Positions 35,714 through 44,520 of a stretch of DNA of 64,000 nt are shown piece after piece. Both the position numbers and the translations under genes were made by a program. Numbering within the stretch: the first letter of the stretch is position 1; every line of letters starts with the position of its first letter. The stretch comes from Priestia megaterium (GTDB lineage Bacteria > Bacillota > Bacilli > Bacillales > Bacillaceae_H). Location: positions 3,386,001 to 3,450,000 of the forward strand of contig NZ_CP085442.1 in the NCBI RefSeq assembly GCF_023824195.1, given 5' to 3'. The notes beneath the pieces were generated by a model. It saw only the letters and a program-made list of their open reading frames with translations. It made no database searches and was not told the origin of the DNA.

Positions 35714-36151
35714 TTATCCTTGTTCATGAAAATCTTTTTTGACGTCTTTTAAAAGTTTTAAGATATCTTTATAAAAACAAGTAATTAACATTCCAGCGAT
35801 GTTGGTCACCATCATAATCATAAGATTGCCGATAATCAGGCTAAGAAAAGTACCAAGAAATATGATGCCTATTCCAATATAAAAACCTGGGTGAAACAGT
35901 TCATCGTCGTCTTCTTTTTCTTCTTCGCTAATGTTTATTTTGTTCTGTAATGCAGCATCATTTTTAATAAATTCATCAATGGTTGTTTGATAGATGTCGC
36001 TTAACTTTAAAAGATGCTGAATTTCAGGATAGCTCTTATTATTTCCCCACTTATGTATATGCTGTACAGATACGCTCAGCCGTTGAGCACCCTCCTCTTG
36101 AGACATCTTTTGTTCTTCTCTTAACTTCTTCAGCTGATCTCCTAGCCTCAA
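35714..36151 (-). CDS. XRE family regulator with C-terminal membrane helices
   Basis: 145 residues from a TTG at 36149-36151, placed after AGAGGTGA; a GTG three codons upstream is an alternative. Residues 3-58 form an HTH_3 domain (LGDQLKKLREEQKMSQEEGAQRL), but the recognition helix reads SVQHIHKWGNNKSYPEI rather than the usual SRQTISKWENGKSYP. An acidic linker is followed by two membrane helices (about residues 95-130). A membrane-held regulator; likely works with the small membrane protein downstream. Confidence 0.82.
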   Translation of the reverse strand: MRLGDQLKKLREEQKMSQEEGAQRLSVSVQHIHKWGNNKSYPEIQHLLKLSDIYQTTIDEFIKNDAALQNKINISEEEKEDDDELFHPGFYIGIGIIFLGTFLSLIIGNLMIMMVTNIAGMLITCFYKDILKLLKDVKKDFHEQG

Positions 36152-36404
36152 CTCATTCACCTCTATAAACCCGACAATGTGTAAGCTTGCCTTGCGTTTT
36201 CTCATTTTCTACAATTATAACATATTATGGTAAAAAAGAAATAAACAGTTAATGAGTCATATACAAAAACCTAAACGATAGTAATAAAAAATAATGAGAA
36301 TTCTCATGTGTAAAAAATGAAAGAATGCACTTTTATCTCCGTCCTTTTATTGTTTATACTAAATAGTGGATTGTACGAACATAGAAATGAAAAAAGGAGG
36401 CAAA

Positions 36405-36917
36405 ATGAATATGGAAATGCTGCTGATTTATATATTTGTTATCGCTCTTATTGGATTCATTATTTGGAGAAAAATGAAAAAGAGAAATAAACCCATTAAA
36501 AAGAATGGACTTGGTATATTAGCGCCCATTTTTTTCATATTGATTGCATTTTCACTTAGTCTAAGTCAGCTGATGCACATACCGGGCCAGCCCTTTCACT
36601 TACCTCCCTACTGGGAAATGGTGATTGCTGGTGTATTAGGTGTTATATTTGGACTTATTATGCTTAGCCAAACGGACTATGAAGTAAGAGAAGATGGCTT
36701 CATTTATTCAAAGCCAAATAAAAATTTTAAATATGTGATTATCGCTATTATCTTCATAAGAATGGCTTTGAGCCAATACTTCAAAGGCTTAGATTCCATA
36801 GACTTCGCGGTCTTAACAATGACGCTAGCCTTTATATATGTTGCCATTTGGAGAATTGGAAGCTATTTAAAATTCCGTAAATTAAATGGAGACAGCTACA
36901 GCGTAAATGCTGGGTAA
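36405..36917 (+). CDS. CcdC-like membrane protein (DUF1453)
   Basis: 170 residues from the ATG at 36405, four bases after AAGGAGG. Five or so membrane helices. The central PPYWEMVIAGVLGVIFGLIMLSQTDYEVREDGFIYSKPNKNF resembles the CcdC family, named for a gene in the cytochrome c biogenesis cluster of B. subtilis although not shown to be required for it. Terminator directly downstream, so monocistronic. Confidence 0.72.
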   Translation: MNMEMLLIYIFVIALIGFIIWRKMKKRNKPIKKNGLGILAPIFFILIAFSLSLSQLMHIPGQPFHLPPYWEMVIAGVLGVIFGLIMLSQTDYEVREDGFIYSKPNKNFKYVIIAIIFIRMALSQYFKGLDSIDFAVLTMTLAFIYVAIWRIGSYLKFRKLNGDSYSVNAG

Positions 36918-36938
36918 TGATGAATACTGCTTGCAACT

Positions 36939-36977
36939 AAAAAATCCTTCTTCCTGCTTGGAAAGAAGGATTTTTTG
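36939..36977 (+). terminator. Rho-independent terminator
   Basis: AAATCCTTCTT pairs with AAGAAGGATTT, with A and T runs, just past the CcdC-like gene. Confidence 0.87.
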
Positions 36978-37149
36978 TCATAGTAAGTAAAAGGCCCTTG
37001 TGTTGTGTAAGACCGTATATATGTTGTATAATGCAATATGTATTTTTTATAATAGAAAGTCTATATATAGAAACAAACCAGATGAAATTAAAACTGTACC
37101 TAATCACCCCCTTTTTAATTTACAGGTATATCATGAAAGGAATCATACT

Positions 37150-38094
37150 ATGACATTTATCAATTCTGTAACAGGCCCAGTCAAAGCGTCCGAACTAGGG
37201 CTAACGTTAATTCATGAACATATGCGCGTTCGTTCTGAATCTGTTTACGCACAGTTTCCTCATTTATATGATGAAGAACAAGAAGTTGCGAAAGCAGTCG
37301 AACAAGTAAATCGTGCGAAGGAGCTCGGAGTCAAAACAATCTGTGATCCTACGGTGATGGAACAAGGACGCGATATTCGTTTTATTGAACGAATTGCCCG
37401 TGAAACGGATACTCAAATCATTGCAGCTACAGGAATCTATACGTATAACTACATCCCTACCCATTTTCAAACTCGAAGCATTGACTATATGGCAGACCTG
37501 TTTGTTCGAGACATTGAAGTCGGCATTCAAAACACGTCGATTAAAGCAGGTTTTCTAAAATGCGCTACGGATGCACCTGGCGTAACGGCTGATGTAGAAA
37601 AAGTAATGCGTGCCGTAGCACGAGCTCATAAAAAAACGGGCGTGCCGATTATGACCCATTCACATCCTGCAAGCGGTACAGGCTTAAAGCAGCTTGACAT
37701 CTTACTGGATGAAGGCGCTAATCCAAATCAAATTCTGATTGGACATACGGGAGATACGGATAATCTCGAGTATATTTCAAACATATTAAATCAAGGCGCT
37801 TTTATCGGGATGGACCGCTACGGCCTGACAAGAGAGTGTTCAACTGAAAATAGAAATGAAACAGTTATTGAGTTAGCTAAACAAGGATATTCAAACCGCA
37901 TGTTTCTATCACAAGACTACTGCTGTACAATGGACTGGTTTCCTGAAGGCGTGATTGAAGAGCGTTTTCCAAAATGGTCGATGAGCTTTGTATTAGAAGA
38001 AGTCGTGCCTGAGTTAAAAAGAAAAGGCGTAACGGAACAGCAGATTCAGCACATGCTTTTTGATAACGCTCGCTGCTGGTTTGAAGGAAAGTAA
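37150..38094 (+). CDS. Phosphotriesterase-family metal-dependent hydrolase
   Basis: 314 residues from the ATG at 37150, with AAAGGA upstream; the frame is open to 37000 but unsupported. TIM-barrel amidohydrolase of the PTE group: His22-x-His24 (LIHEHM), the bridging lysine Lys137 (AGFLKCATD), His170 (MTHSH), His199 (IGHTGDTD) and the Asp in FLSQDYCC. Family members include lactonases and parathion hydrolases. The natural substrate is unknown. Monocistronic. Confidence 0.92.
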   Translation: MTFINSVTGPVKASELGLTLIHEHMRVRSESVYAQFPHLYDEEQEVAKAVEQVNRAKELGVKTICDPTVMEQGRDIRFIERIARETDTQIIAATGIYTYNYIPTHFQTRSIDYMADLFVRDIEVGIQNTSIKAGFLKCATDAPGVTADVEKVMRAVARAHKKTGVPIMTHSHPASGTGLKQLDILLDEGANPNQILIGHTGDTDNLEYISNILNQGAFIGMDRYGLTRECSTENRNETVIELAKQGYSNRMFLSQDYCCTMDWFPEGVIEERFPKWSMSFVLEEVVPELKRKGVTEQQIQHMLFDNARCWFEGK

Positions 38095-38119
38095 TTGGGA
38101 TATTCTTTTTCTTTACTAT

Positions 38120-38159
38120 AAAAAACCCCCACTGCGCAAGCATACAGTGGGGGTTTTTT
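38120..38159. terminator. Bidirectional terminator
   Basis: AAAAACCCCCACTG pairs with CAGTGGGGGTTTTT; between the converging phosphotriesterase and SulP genes. Confidence 0.9.
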
Positions 38160-38192
38160 CGGGCATTATTGATAAAGCATTTTATACCTGCG

Positions 38193-39455
38193 TTAACCAG
38201 TTTTTCTTAATAATTTTTGCTTTTCTTTGCTCTTTTTTATCATAAAGTTTACACCAGACAGGCATAACCCAACGGCTATTCCTACTGTTAAGTTTGTAAA
38301 CACCGTTAACAAAAAGGTCGTGAGTAAAATCAGCGAATGAAATGATCTTTCTTTTACCATCTTTAAAAACTGTTCTTTTTTACTTATGTTCCATGCTACG
38401 ACCATCAAAACTGGCGCGAGACTGGCAAGCGCCACGTATGAAGCGTACGGAGCGAGCACTAGCAGCACAATCAACACAAAGATAGCATGCGTGATTCCTG
38501 CAATTGGAGATGAAGCGCCGTTTTTAATATTGGTAACGGTTCTTGCAATCTCTCCTGCCGCGGGAATACCTGAAAACATCGGCGTTACCATGTTTACGAT
38601 TCCCTGGCCAATCAGTTCTTTTTTGCTGCTGTGCTTTGATTTTGTCATTTCATCTGCAACGCGAGCTGTCAGTAAAGATTGTAACCCTACAAGTATAGCA
38701 ATCACAAATGCAGAAGGTAAAAGAGTTACCACCCTCTCCACTGTTATATCTGGAAACGCTGGCGCCGGGAAATGACGAGGTATCTCTCCGTAAATGGAAC
38801 CAATGGTTTCAAACTGATTTGCAAAGAAAAAAGATGCCAAGCCCGTTGATACAATAATTCCAAGTAAATAGGACATTCCCAACGACTTAGGTGAAAAGTA
38901 AAGAACAATTAAAATCGTAGCTAAGCACAATCCTGCTGTAGCGATACTATAGATGTTGATGAAGTGTAAATTACCAAAGATCTCTTTTATATTTAAATGA
39001 AAATACTGATATTTTTCAATAGCGTGTAATCCAAGGAAGTTTGGAATCTGCCCGCTAAAGATAATCAGCGCAATTCCCGACTGAAATCCTACAATAATAG
39101 AGGACGGAAAATACTTGATTAAAGCTCCTACTTTACATAGCGCAAAGATAATGAGGAGAATTCCGGACATAAAGCCGGCAATTAATAAGTTTTCATAGCC
39201 ATATTGCAACACAATCCCTAATAAAACAGGAACAAACGCACCGGTAGGTCCCGCGATTTGAAACCTACATCCACCTAAAATAGCAATTAACAATCCCGCT
39301 ACAATCGTTGTATAAAGTCCTGTAACAGGCGATATTCCAGAAGCTATCGCAAACCCTAATCCCAAAGGTATAGCTATAATACCAACAACGATACCCGATA
39401 GTATATCTTTCTTCAAATGATGCAAGGAGTAATTTCGAAAAACCTCTAGATTCAT
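38193..39455 (-). CDS. SulP family anion transporter (no STAS domain)
   Basis: 420 residues with 10-12 membrane helices. Motifs of the SLC26/SulP group: SGIVVGIIAIPLGLGFAIASGISPVTGLYTTIVAGL, GPTGAFVPVLLGI, and NMVTPMFSGIPAAGEIARTVTNIKNGASSPIAGITHA. The C-terminal cytosolic STAS domain present in most relatives is missing; the protein ends soon after the last helix. It may carry sulfate, bicarbonate or another anion. The GGAGG ribosome site lies about 13 bases ahead of the ATG, longer than usual. Confidence 0.92.
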   Translation of the reverse strand: MNLEVFRNYSLHHLKKDILSGIVVGIIAIPLGLGFAIASGISPVTGLYTTIVAGLLIAILGGCRFQIAGPTGAFVPVLLGIVLQYGYENLLIAGFMSGILLIIFALCKVGALIKYFPSSIIVGFQSGIALIIFSGQIPNFLGLHAIEKYQYFHLNIKEIFGNLHFINIYSIATAGLCLATILIVLYFSPKSLGMSYLLGIIVSTGLASFFFANQFETIGSIYGEIPRHFPAPAFPDITVERVVTLLPSAFVIAILVGLQSLLTARVADEMTKSKHSSKKELIGQGIVNMVTPMFSGIPAAGEIARTVTNIKNGASSPIAGITHAIFVLIVLLVLAPYASYVALASLAPVLMVVAWNISKKEQFLKMVKERSFHSLILLTTFLLTVFTNLTVGIAVGLCLSGVNFMIKKSKEKQKLLRKTG

Positions 39456-39871
39456 AAGTGTACATCAGCCTCCATTTTAAGTAGTGAGGTTACCCATTCG
39501 TATTTTCGTCATACAACCTTATTGAGCTTTCTCAAAATAAGGTGGGCTACTCGATTACTTCTATCTTAAAGGAGACAACTTACAAAAAAATAAAGAGGAA
39601 ATTAGAAGTTTCTTAGCAAGTTATTAAAATTTTCTTAAAAATTCTTGCTATTTATTCTTTTAGTTATTTTTTAGATAGAGCTAGGTAAAACCGGTACGCT
39701 TTTATCAATATAAGGCTTTAAGAGCTATAAACTGAGCGAATAATGAAGTCTTTGTTCACGTAGACCCTAGGTAGAGGCTTGAAACAGAGTCTTCTAGGCA
39801 TGCAATTTTTGATACTTATCGCTTTTAGTAAATAAATCTTTTTTACTCAACTACGCTATAAATGTAGAAAT
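39456..39871. other. Intergenic region, no gene seen
   Basis: Upstream of the SulP gene the minus strand can form CCTTA-TT-TTGAG with CTCAATAAGG (39514-39541), a possible leader hairpin. The remainder is AT-rich with no supported open frame. Confidence 0.45.
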
Positions 39872-39906
39872 AAAAACAACTAGACCCTATAGTAGCTATA
39901 GGGTCA
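39872..39906 (-). terminator. Terminator of the uronate/nickel-pincer operon
   Basis: GACCCTATAG pairs perfectly with CTATAGGGTC around three bases; U-rich stretch on the minus strand. It is the first terminator-like hairpin seen downstream of uxaC in this cluster, so the nine genes may share one transcript. Confidence 0.72.
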
Positions 39907-39919
39907 ATGATTATATTTA

Positions 39920-42325
39920 TTAACAGCTCAGATTATAACTAAATGTTCCTTTTCCAACATTTTGATCTAATCCATTGATAGTTAGCTTGCGCTGCTCTTT
40001 TTCCGGAAGGTAAAACGTAATCTGATTATAAGGTAATTCATAAGAACCTTCCTTGTTAATTTTTATTTGAATCTCATCTTCTGTAGTTTCCATATCAACA
40101 TTAATGTACGCAAATGTGTGCAAATATTCGTTTGTTAACCCATCATCTTCGTATAAGCTATAAGAAGACTTCCCTTTTCCTCTACAAGGAAATAATAAAA
40201 ATCCTCTTTCATCCATATTTTTCGTTGAAAAAGTAACTTCTGCTTGATTAATCGGAATGATTGCTCCCGCCTTAGCTAGTAACGGCGTGTAGTGTAAAGG
40301 TGCCGGAATTTCAACCTTCTTTCCTCCTTCATACCATGTTCCAATATGAAAATCGTACCACCCGCCAGGATTATTTGGCAAATACACTTCTCTCTCTTTC
40401 TTCCCTTTTTCAACAACGGATGCAACCAAAAGAGACTCGCCTAACATAAAATCATCATTTTCCTCAAAGGTAGTTTCATCATGTTCAAAATCATAAAAAG
40501 TGGGCCTTATAATAGGATGGTAGCTATTATAGGTCTGATGCAACTCACTATAAAGATATGGAATGATTTTTGTTCTAAATTTAATTAATTCCCTAATTGA
40601 GCCTAGAACTTCAGGATACATCCACGGTTCATTAACTGTTTGGTCATCGTTCCAAGAGTGTATAGTGAACCTTGGATGAACAATTCCATTTTGTATCCAT
40701 CTTACGAATAGTTCAGGTTCAGGAGCAGGACCTGAAAATCCGCCTACATCATGTCCAAAATTATAAATACCCGATAAACTTAGTCCTATCCCCATCTTAA
40801 TATTGAATTTCAATGTTTTCCAACTGGTGCGATTATCGCCTGTCCAAGTTTGCACATAACGATGCATTCCCACAGAGCCAGATCGTGATATTAAATAAGG
40901 ACGCAACTGAGGATTATGCTCCAACTGTGCTTCATAGGAAGCCTTCATCATGAGCAGTGGATGAAGTGCACGAATGAGCTCAAACTCTTTTTGGTTTCCA
41001 AAACCGTGACAGGTGGCATCCTTACTCCAGATTTCAAACTCATTATTGTCATTCCAAGTGGAATCAATTCCATAATCCAATAGCTTTTCTTTTACTTGGT
41101 CTTTCCACCAGTCGTAGGTTTCTTTATTGGTAAAATCTAAATAGGCACCTATTTCATCCCAAAATTGTGCCATTTCAGGTTCTTCGTTATGACCATTTGT
41201 TATAAACATCTTTTTTTCTTTTAACTCATTAAATAAGGGATGATCTTTTAATAAACAAGGCTTAATATTTGCACATAAACGTAGACCCTTATCATGAAAG
41301 TCGTTTACCATCTTTTTTGGTGAAGGAATTTTTGATTGATTCCAATTAAACACATAACGCTTATCTTCAATTGACGTATAGCCCGACGACAACTGGAATG
41401 AATCACATAAGATATCATGTTTTTCACACAGCTTTAAGAATTCGTTCAACTGCATTTGTGCATCTGGAGCATCGGTATAACTCATTGTCGATCCAGAATA
41501 CCCCAAGCTCCACTTCGGTGGAAAGATTGTTTGTCCAGTTAACCATGAAAATTTCCGAGTAACATCTTTAACTTTCGGTCCTCCAATAATATAATAATCT
41601 AAATCACCGTTTTTAGCTTGATAGTATCTGTATAGCTCATGATAGTTATCGAGTTCCGTACCTAGTTCGAAAATTGAACTGGACAAATTATCATAAAAGA
41701 TCCCAAATGAAAATCCTGTTTTTTTATGCCTTGTGATGTAAAAAGGAATATGTTTATAAAGAGGGTCGCTATATTCTGCATCATACCCCATTGCATCAAT
41801 TGACTGCATCCGATAACGCTTTCCATGTTTATCAACTGAACCTGTCTTTTCTCCCAATCCAAAATATTGTTCATTTAAATCACGCTTTAAATAATGAACG
41901 ATCCCCTCACCAAGTGAACCATCAAGATTATACGCCTGAGTTTTTCGGTCATTCGCAAAATTCACCCACCCAGAATCCTCGCGGTAAAACCAGCTAATCT
42001 TAAATCCATCTAAATCAACATTAAGCTTTAACGCTGAAGTTTCTACGGTGCATTCACTGTTATTATTACTAAATTCATAGCTTGGTAGTGAAAAACCGCT
42101 TGTATCCAAACGTTTGCGCCCCTCCAATGGAACATCTACCTGCCCGGGTGCGACACTCCAAGTTTTATCTAGTTGTAATTCCTCACCGTCTGTAAACAAA
42201 ATCCTGATAATGTCTGTTTCAAGTATCATAATTTTCGCATATATGTTATTCTCTGCTAGTTCAAATTGAAGAATGTTATCAGTTTCATTTATGAAAGTAA
42301 ATTGATAATTTCCCTTAATACTCAT
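39920..42325 (-). CDS. Glycoside hydrolase family 31 enzyme
   Basis: 801 residues. N-terminal beta-sandwich (about 1-250), then a TIM barrel with the GH31 nucleophile Asp426 in STWNDNNEFEI and acid/base Asp497 in WTGDNRTSW, then RHPL-type C-terminal beta domains. GH31 covers alpha-glucosidase, alpha-xylosidase, alpha-galactosidase and sulfoquinovosidase. No signal peptide, so it cleaves an imported glycoside. Its partner GPH symporter and the uxaC gene in the same cluster suggest the substrate carries a uronic acid, but no known GH31 motif for that is evident. AAAGGAG precedes the ATG. Confidence 0.92.
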   Translation of the reverse strand: MSIKGNYQFTFINETDNILQFELAENNIYAKIMILETDIIRILFTDGEELQLDKTWSVAPGQVDVPLEGRKRLDTSGFSLPSYEFSNNNSECTVETSALKLNVDLDGFKISWFYREDSGWVNFANDRKTQAYNLDGSLGEGIVHYLKRDLNEQYFGLGEKTGSVDKHGKRYRMQSIDAMGYDAEYSDPLYKHIPFYITRHKKTGFSFGIFYDNLSSSIFELGTELDNYHELYRYYQAKNGDLDYYIIGGPKVKDVTRKFSWLTGQTIFPPKWSLGYSGSTMSYTDAPDAQMQLNEFLKLCEKHDILCDSFQLSSGYTSIEDKRYVFNWNQSKIPSPKKMVNDFHDKGLRLCANIKPCLLKDHPLFNELKEKKMFITNGHNEEPEMAQFWDEIGAYLDFTNKETYDWWKDQVKEKLLDYGIDSTWNDNNEFEIWSKDATCHGFGNQKEFELIRALHPLLMMKASYEAQLEHNPQLRPYLISRSGSVGMHRYVQTWTGDNRTSWKTLKFNIKMGIGLSLSGIYNFGHDVGGFSGPAPEPELFVRWIQNGIVHPRFTIHSWNDDQTVNEPWMYPEVLGSIRELIKFRTKIIPYLYSELHQTYNSYHPIIRPTFYDFEHDETTFEENDDFMLGESLLVASVVEKGKKEREVYLPNNPGGWYDFHIGTWYEGGKKVEIPAPLHYTPLLAKAGAIIPINQAEVTFSTKNMDERGFLLFPCRGKGKSSYSLYEDDGLTNEYLHTFAYINVDMETTEDEIQIKINKEGSYELPYNQITFYLPEKEQRKLTINGLDQNVGKGTFSYNLSC

Positions 42326-42449
42326 GTGGTATCTCCTTTACTATGCATGTATTATAAAATAGTATGTCAAACTGCTCTCTAATAAGAGTTTATAAATATT
42401 GTCTTTAGTAGCTCCTATTAAAAAATACTTTTTTATCAAATCTTCTTTT

Positions 42450-43838
42450 TTAGTTAAAGTTGCTTCTCTCTTTCAAATCGGCAACAATTTTACTGTATAA
42501 GTTATCTGTAAGGTTATAAAAGAAAAATAAAATGATTAACCCAATAATATTAAGAGACGCCGGAGCAAGAAATAATAACCCTTTAAGACCTAACAATGTA
42601 TCTGAAGACTGCTGAATATTTGGAACGTACCCAATTAAACTCAGTGCAACTCCTGGAATAAAACCTGCCAGCGCCTGCGCAAGCTTTCGGAAGAAACTGT
42701 ATGTTGAGTAAACAATGCCTTCTGTACGTTCTCCCGAATTCCACTCATGATAGTCAATGGAATCAGCAATCATTACCCACGGTAGACCAAGCGCAAATGC
42801 TAATGCAAAGTTTCCTAATGAAAAAATAGTTAAAAATGTTACTGTACTGGTTGGTAATACAAAATTTAAAACATCACAGGCAACGCAAACTAAAAGCCCA
42901 AGCATAAAAGTATTTTTCTTCCCGATTCTTTTTACCATTGCTGGGATAAACATTGAACCAACTACGGCAAGCCCTATACTTAAAAAGGAAAGTATTGACA
43001 TTAATTCCGGACTTTTTAAATTATACTCCAAATAGTACAACTGAACAGCGTTGCGAATATTTGAAGAAGCAATCATGAATAACGCTGCTAAACACAATAC
43101 AATAAGAGGACGATTTGAAAACAATGCTTTGAATAGTTTAGATAAAGGCACCTTTTCTTTTCTTGGTGCTCTAATGACATTTTCTTTAGTATTACGATAG
43201 CAAATCAAATGAAATAATATTCCGAATATTGACATTACAGATATAGCTACGATGTACCCGACTTCTTTATTAGCAAATTGTAGTACAATAGGAATTACTA
43301 CTACTCCTGAAATAAGAAGAGCTGTTTGACTACCAATTGCTCTAAATGAACCTAAAGATGCACGGTCAATTGGATCTTGTGTCATCGCTGCAGACAAAGA
43401 ACCATATGGAATATTAACGAATGAATAGGCTAGCCCGAATCCCATATAGGTAGCGAATGCCCAAATAATCTTTCCTGTGTCTGAAAAGTTTGGAGCCAAA
43501 AACGAAATGACTGTCATTAATGCCAGGGGAACTGTGCCCCATAAAATGAATGGTCGGAACTTTCCTCTTTTTGAGATATTTGTTCTTGAATCTACAAATG
43601 CACCAACACTTGTATCCGCAAATGCGTCAAATATTTTAGAAATTAAAAATACCAGCCCTCCCCAGTAAGCAGAGATTCCCAAAACATCTGTATAAAATTT
43701 TAGAAGGTATAACTGCCCCATATCAAACATAAGTCCGTTACCAATATCACCAAAACCATAAGACATCTTTTCTTTGAAAGTTAGCTTTTTAGAAACAGTA
43801 ACTACTGGCCTTTTACTTGGAACCACTGGTAATGCCAT
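42450..43838 (-). CDS. GPH-family glycoside:cation symporter
   Basis: 462 residues from the ATG at 43836-43838, with AGAGGGGAT upstream. Twelve membrane helices. MSYGFGDIGNGLMFDMGQLYLLKFYTDVLGI at the start, SRTNISKRGKFRPFILWG in the loop, and WNSGERTEGIVYSTYSFFRKLAQALAGFIPG near the C-terminus are typical of the glycoside-pentoside-hexuronide symporters (MelB, UidB, XynB, YicJ). A GPH transporter next to a GH31 enzyme recalls yicJ-yicI of E. coli. Here it would import the glycoside used by the cluster. Confidence 0.94.
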   Translation of the reverse strand: MALPVVPSKRPVVTVSKKLTFKEKMSYGFGDIGNGLMFDMGQLYLLKFYTDVLGISAYWGGLVFLISKIFDAFADTSVGAFVDSRTNISKRGKFRPFILWGTVPLALMTVISFLAPNFSDTGKIIWAFATYMGFGLAYSFVNIPYGSLSAAMTQDPIDRASLGSFRAIGSQTALLISGVVVIPIVLQFANKEVGYIVAISVMSIFGILFHLICYRNTKENVIRAPRKEKVPLSKLFKALFSNRPLIVLCLAALFMIASSNIRNAVQLYYLEYNLKSPELMSILSFLSIGLAVVGSMFIPAMVKRIGKKNTFMLGLLVCVACDVLNFVLPTSTVTFLTIFSLGNFALAFALGLPWVMIADSIDYHEWNSGERTEGIVYSTYSFFRKLAQALAGFIPGVALSLIGYVPNIQQSSDTLLGLKGLLFLAPASLNIIGLIILFFFYNLTDNLYSKIVADLKERSNFN

Positions 43839-43983
43839 ATAACTATCCCCTCTTTCTCTCATTTACAATCCCCTTTTTGTAAACCCTTTCATTAAGAAGC
43901 AGACATAGATGTTTAATACTTAAAATCTACCACACGCCTTTCAGATTTCCATTTTTAAGCTAGTAGCCCACAAGCTTAAAGCA

Positions 43984-44463
43984 TCAATTTTCTCTTTTCT
44001 TTAACTCTTTCCATACTTGTTCATATACTTTTTTTAAAGGAACGCTGTAATTTTCAGCAATGGACTTACAGTCTTCAAATTCTGGTGCCCTTTGTACAAC
44101 TTCACCTTTCATGATTCCGATTTTTACTGTAACAATTCCCCATTCTGTTTCTACTTTATGGAATTCTCGTTCCAGCCGGTGAACCGATAATGGATAATAG
44201 CGAATTCCCAATGTTGTTGTTTCCTTAAATAAAATCTCCTTTATCTTATCTACATACGCTTCTGCACAAAGCAGCTGAAGTAAAACACCCGGCCTGTTTT
44301 TTTTCATGTAAATAGGCGTGTAAAAGACGTCGTTGGCTCCGGACTCTAAAAGCAAGTCCATAACATACCCCAGCAACTCCCCAGAAATATCGTCGAGGTT
44401 CACTTCCATTTTTATCATTTTACGATCAATGTGCTCTGAATTAAGAGGAATGTGTGAAGGCAA
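43984..44463 (-). CDS. larC2: LarC2: C-terminal domain of nickel insertion protein LarC, separate gene
   Basis: 159 residues from a TTG at 44461-44463 with AAAGGAG at proper spacing. IKMEVNLDDISGELLGYVMDLLLESGANDVFYTPIYMKKNRPG is the start of the LarC C-terminal half. It lies in the same reading frame as larC1, separated by TGA at 44521 and a second in-frame stop (TAA), so it cannot be made by simple frameshift. In Lactobacillus plantarum the two parts are joined by programmed frameshifting; here both appear to be free-standing. LarC puts nickel into the pincer cofactor using CTP. Confidence 0.9.
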   Translation of the reverse strand: MPSHIPLNSEHIDRKMIKMEVNLDDISGELLGYVMDLLLESGANDVFYTPIYMKKNRPGVLLQLLCAEAYVDKIKEILFKETTTLGIRYYPLSVHRLEREFHKVETEWGIVTVKIGIMKGEVVQRAPEFEDCKSIAENYSVPLKKVYEQVWKELKKREN

Positions 44464-44520
44464 AATAGTCTCTCCTTTCTTTTAGTTCTTGTTTAGTTTG
44501 AGATACGATACTTCAAATTT

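Noticed and set aside
39265..39465. 66-codon frame overlapping the start of the SulP gene, with a nearer ribosome site
   Set aside because: Its translation is a frame-shifted reading of the SulP N-terminus with no protein-like character beyond it.
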